Below the pieces are notes generated by a model. That model searched no databases, was not told where the DNA came from, and saw only the letters and a list, made by a program, of their open reading frames with translations. DNA of 64,000 nucleotides from Winogradskyella sp. J14-2 (GTDB taxonomy: Bacteria > Bacteroidota > Bacteroidia > Flavobacteriales > Flavobacteriaceae), in contig NZ_CP019388.1 in assembly GCF_001971725.1 (NCBI RefSeq), positions 124,001-188,000 on the forward strand, given 5' to 3'. Shown here piece after piece: positions 62,587 to 64,000 of the stretch (its first letter is position 1; each line of letters opens with the position of its first letter). A program made the position numbers and the translations under genes.

Positions 62587-63705
62587 TTAGTTGTTAAGCA
62601 TTACTGGCATAACAAGCATAGTTACATTTTCGCCTTCATCTAATCCATCCACTGGTGTTAAAATACCTGCTCTGTTTGGTAAGCTCATTTCTAACTGTAC
62701 GTCGTCAGAATTGAGGTTGTTTATCATTTCTGTTAAAAAGCGAGAGTTAAAGCCAATTTGCATATCGTCACCTTGGTAGTCACAAGTTAAACGCTCTTCT
62801 GCTTTGTTGCTGTAGTCAATATCTTCTGCAGAGATATTAAGTTCTGCACCAGCAATTTTTAAACGGATTTGATGTGTTGTTTTGTTAGAGAAAATACTAA
62901 CACGACGAACAGAATTTAAGAATTGTGTTCTGGCAATAACTAGTTTATTGGGATTCTCTTTAGGAATTACTGCTTCATAATTAGGGTATTTACCATCGAT
63001 TAATCGGCAAATTAATACGGAGTTATCAAAAGTAAACTTAGCATTAGATTCGTTGTATTCTACTAACACATCATCATCATTTCCGGCTAAAATTCCCTTT
63101 AAAAGGTTTAAAGGTTTTTTAGGCATAATAAATTCAGCAGATTCTGTTGCGCTGACGTCATCTCTTGTATATTTTACCAATTTATGAGCGTCCGTTGCCA
63201 CAAAAGTTAGATTGTCTTGAGAGAACTGAAAAAATACACCACTCATTACAGGTCTAAGGTCATCATTTCCTGCTGCAAAAATAGTTTTGCTAATTGCGGT
63301 AGCCAAAATGTCTCCCATTATAGTGGTTTTACTCGCATCTTCTACAGAAACAGCGTTTGGAAATTCAGCACCATCAGCATAAGCTAAAGCATATTTACCA
63401 TGATTAGAACTGATTTCTACAGTATTGTTTTCTTCTACGACAAACGTTAATGGTTGCTCAGGAAACGTTTTTAACGTGTCTAATAATAAACGCGCTGGTA
63501 AGGCAATACTACCTTCAGAATCACTCTCTACATCAATGGTAGAAGACATTGTTGTTTCTAAATCACTAGCCGAAATCGTAAGTTTCGATTGGCTTAATTC
63601 AAATAAGAAATTATCTAAAATAGGAAGAGTGTTACTGTTATTTATAACACCTCCTAATACCTGAAGTTGTTTGAGTAAATATGTACTTGAAACTATAAAT
63701 TTCAT
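62587..63705 (-). CDS. dnaN: DNA polymerase III beta subunit (sliding clamp)
   Basis: A 372-residue clamp starting MKFIVSSTYLLKQLQVLGGV with three repeated domains and the typical FVATDAHKLVKYTR. It ends MLVMPVMLNN, the C-terminal hydrophobic-pocket strand. It tethers the replicative polymerase to DNA. It lies downstream of gldG on the same strand, the usual order in Flavobacteriaceae. Confidence 0.97.
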   Translation of the reverse strand: MKFIVSSTYLLKQLQVLGGVINNSNTLPILDNFLFELSQSKLTISASDLETTMSSTIDVESDSEGSIALPARLLLDTLKTFPEQPLTFVVEENNTVEISSNHGKYALAYADGAEFPNAVSVEDASKTTIMGDILATAISKTIFAAGNDDLRPVMSGVFFQFSQDNLTFVATDAHKLVKYTRDDVSATESAEFIMPKKPLNLLKGILAGNDDDVLVEYNESNAKFTFDNSVLICRLIDGKYPNYEAVIPKENPNKLVIARTQFLNSVRRVSIFSNKTTHQIRLKIAGAELNISAEDIDYSNKAEERLTCDYQGDDMQIGFNSRFLTEMINNLNSDDVQLEMSLPNRAGILTPVDGLDEGENVTMLVMPVMLNN

Positions 63706-63744
63706 GCTAATAATTTAAAATTTTATCAATTATAACGTATCCTA

Positions 63745-63752
63745 CAAATATA
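63745..63752 (-). promoter_or_regulatory. -7 box of the dnaN promoter
   Basis: TATATTTG on the minus strand (63752-63745), a full match to TAnnTTTG, lies in the 89-bp gap between gldG and dnaN. A TTTG at 63780-63777 is slightly too far upstream to be certain. Confidence 0.5.
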
Positions 63753-63794
63753 TCTTAATCGTATAGATTTGTAAAACAAACTTATTAACAAATT

Positions 63795-64000
63795 CTAGGT
63801 GTATTTCTTCTTTCTAAAGAAGTTAAAAGCCAAACCAAAAAGACCAAGTAGTGCCAATGGTAATGCAATGTTTAAGAGTTGCCAAGTGCTGCTTTCTTCC
63901 TTTATTTTATCTTCATCAAGGTAAGCAACGCTAATTTCTTTGGCTCTAATGTTTATAAGTCCTGTATCGTCCAAGAGGTAGTTGATGGTATTAAGTAAAA
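63795..64000 (-). CDS. gldG: GldG, gliding motility ABC-type component, C-terminal end only
   Basis: The right window edge cuts this gene; 68 codons remain. The visible end reads LLNTINYLLDDTGLINIRAK, then EISVAYLDEDKIKEE, a membrane span (WQLLNIALPLALLGLFGLAF) and a basic tail NFFRKKKYT. This is the C-terminal membrane anchor of GldG, part of the GldAFG transporter needed for gliding and type IX secretion in this family. The adjacent dnaN supports the call. Confidence 0.85.
   Translation of the reverse strand, partial: LLNTINYLLDDTGLINIRAKEISVAYLDEDKIKEESSTWQLLNIALPLALLGLFGLAFNFFRKKKYT

Overview
The window looks like chromosomal DNA of a marine-type member of the Flavobacteriaceae (Bacteroidota). 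The signs are type IX secretion proteins (a gliding-motility C-terminal domain, PorP/SprF, a type A sorting tail), a gldG end next to dnaN, -7 promoter boxes of the form TAnnTTTG, A+T-rich DNA, and the short palindromic repeats (family gattgcc...cgcaatgac) common in this group. Genus cannot be told from the sequence alone.

Region 1 (1-5.7 kb): the 3' part of a giant repeat-built surface protein exported by type IX secretion, followed directly by its PorP/SprF partner. Region 2 (5.7-23.6 kb): an accessory island. Two long arrays of dispersed repeats (about 5.76-7.74 and 22.26-23.59 kb) enclose a DUF2188 protein, an exported unknown, a type I restriction-modification locus, a PLD-like nuclease and an unknown 266-residue protein. 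The RM locus has the order hsdM - KAP-type membrane NTPase - hsdS - DUF1737 - GIY-YIG nuclease - hsdR - PLD. The KAP gene is fused into the hsdM/hsdS operon with gaps of 0 and 3 nt. Pieces of the dispersed repeats have entered the reading frames of hsdM, hsdS and the GIY-YIG gene.

Region 3 (23.7-39.7 kb): mostly core or housekeeping genes: an EEP-family nuclease/phosphatase, a tricorn-like S41 protease, gamma-glutamyltransferase, ACP phosphodiesterase, phosphoglucosamine mutase, a class V aminotransferase, an LpxL-like acyltransferase divergent from a rhomboid protease, a TlpA-like lipoprotein and mnmE.

Region 4 (39.7-50.6 kb): a sulfur/redox cluster: TauE/SafE exporter, an MBL-rhodanese fusion, rhodanese - dihaem-type lipoprotein - thioredoxin, a 47-residue membrane protein, and TolC - MFP - RND - DUF2892. 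Four transcription units carry a palindrome of the form GTAAC-N4-GTTAC and a fifth carries TGAC-N4-GTCA. All five are centred exactly 29.5 bp upstream of the first base of a -7-like box. This is the geometry of a class II Crp/Fnr activator and defines a local regulon; no Crp/Fnr gene lies in the window.

Region 5 (50.6-59.8 kb): a Y_Y_Y-type sensor histidine kinase and a LytTR response regulator, then two related exported unknowns and a type IX-secreted protein with a duplicated body. Three promoters here (the kinase operon, the first unknown, the secreted protein) share AGAA direct repeats spaced 21 bp, 34-35 bp ahead of the -7 box, which suggests a LytTR regulon that includes its own regulator. 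Region 6 (59.8-64 kb): a DUF547 lipoprotein, a head-GIN lipoprotein, a PagL-like lipid A deacylase, dnaN and the end of gldG. No tRNA, rRNA or CRISPR array was seen.
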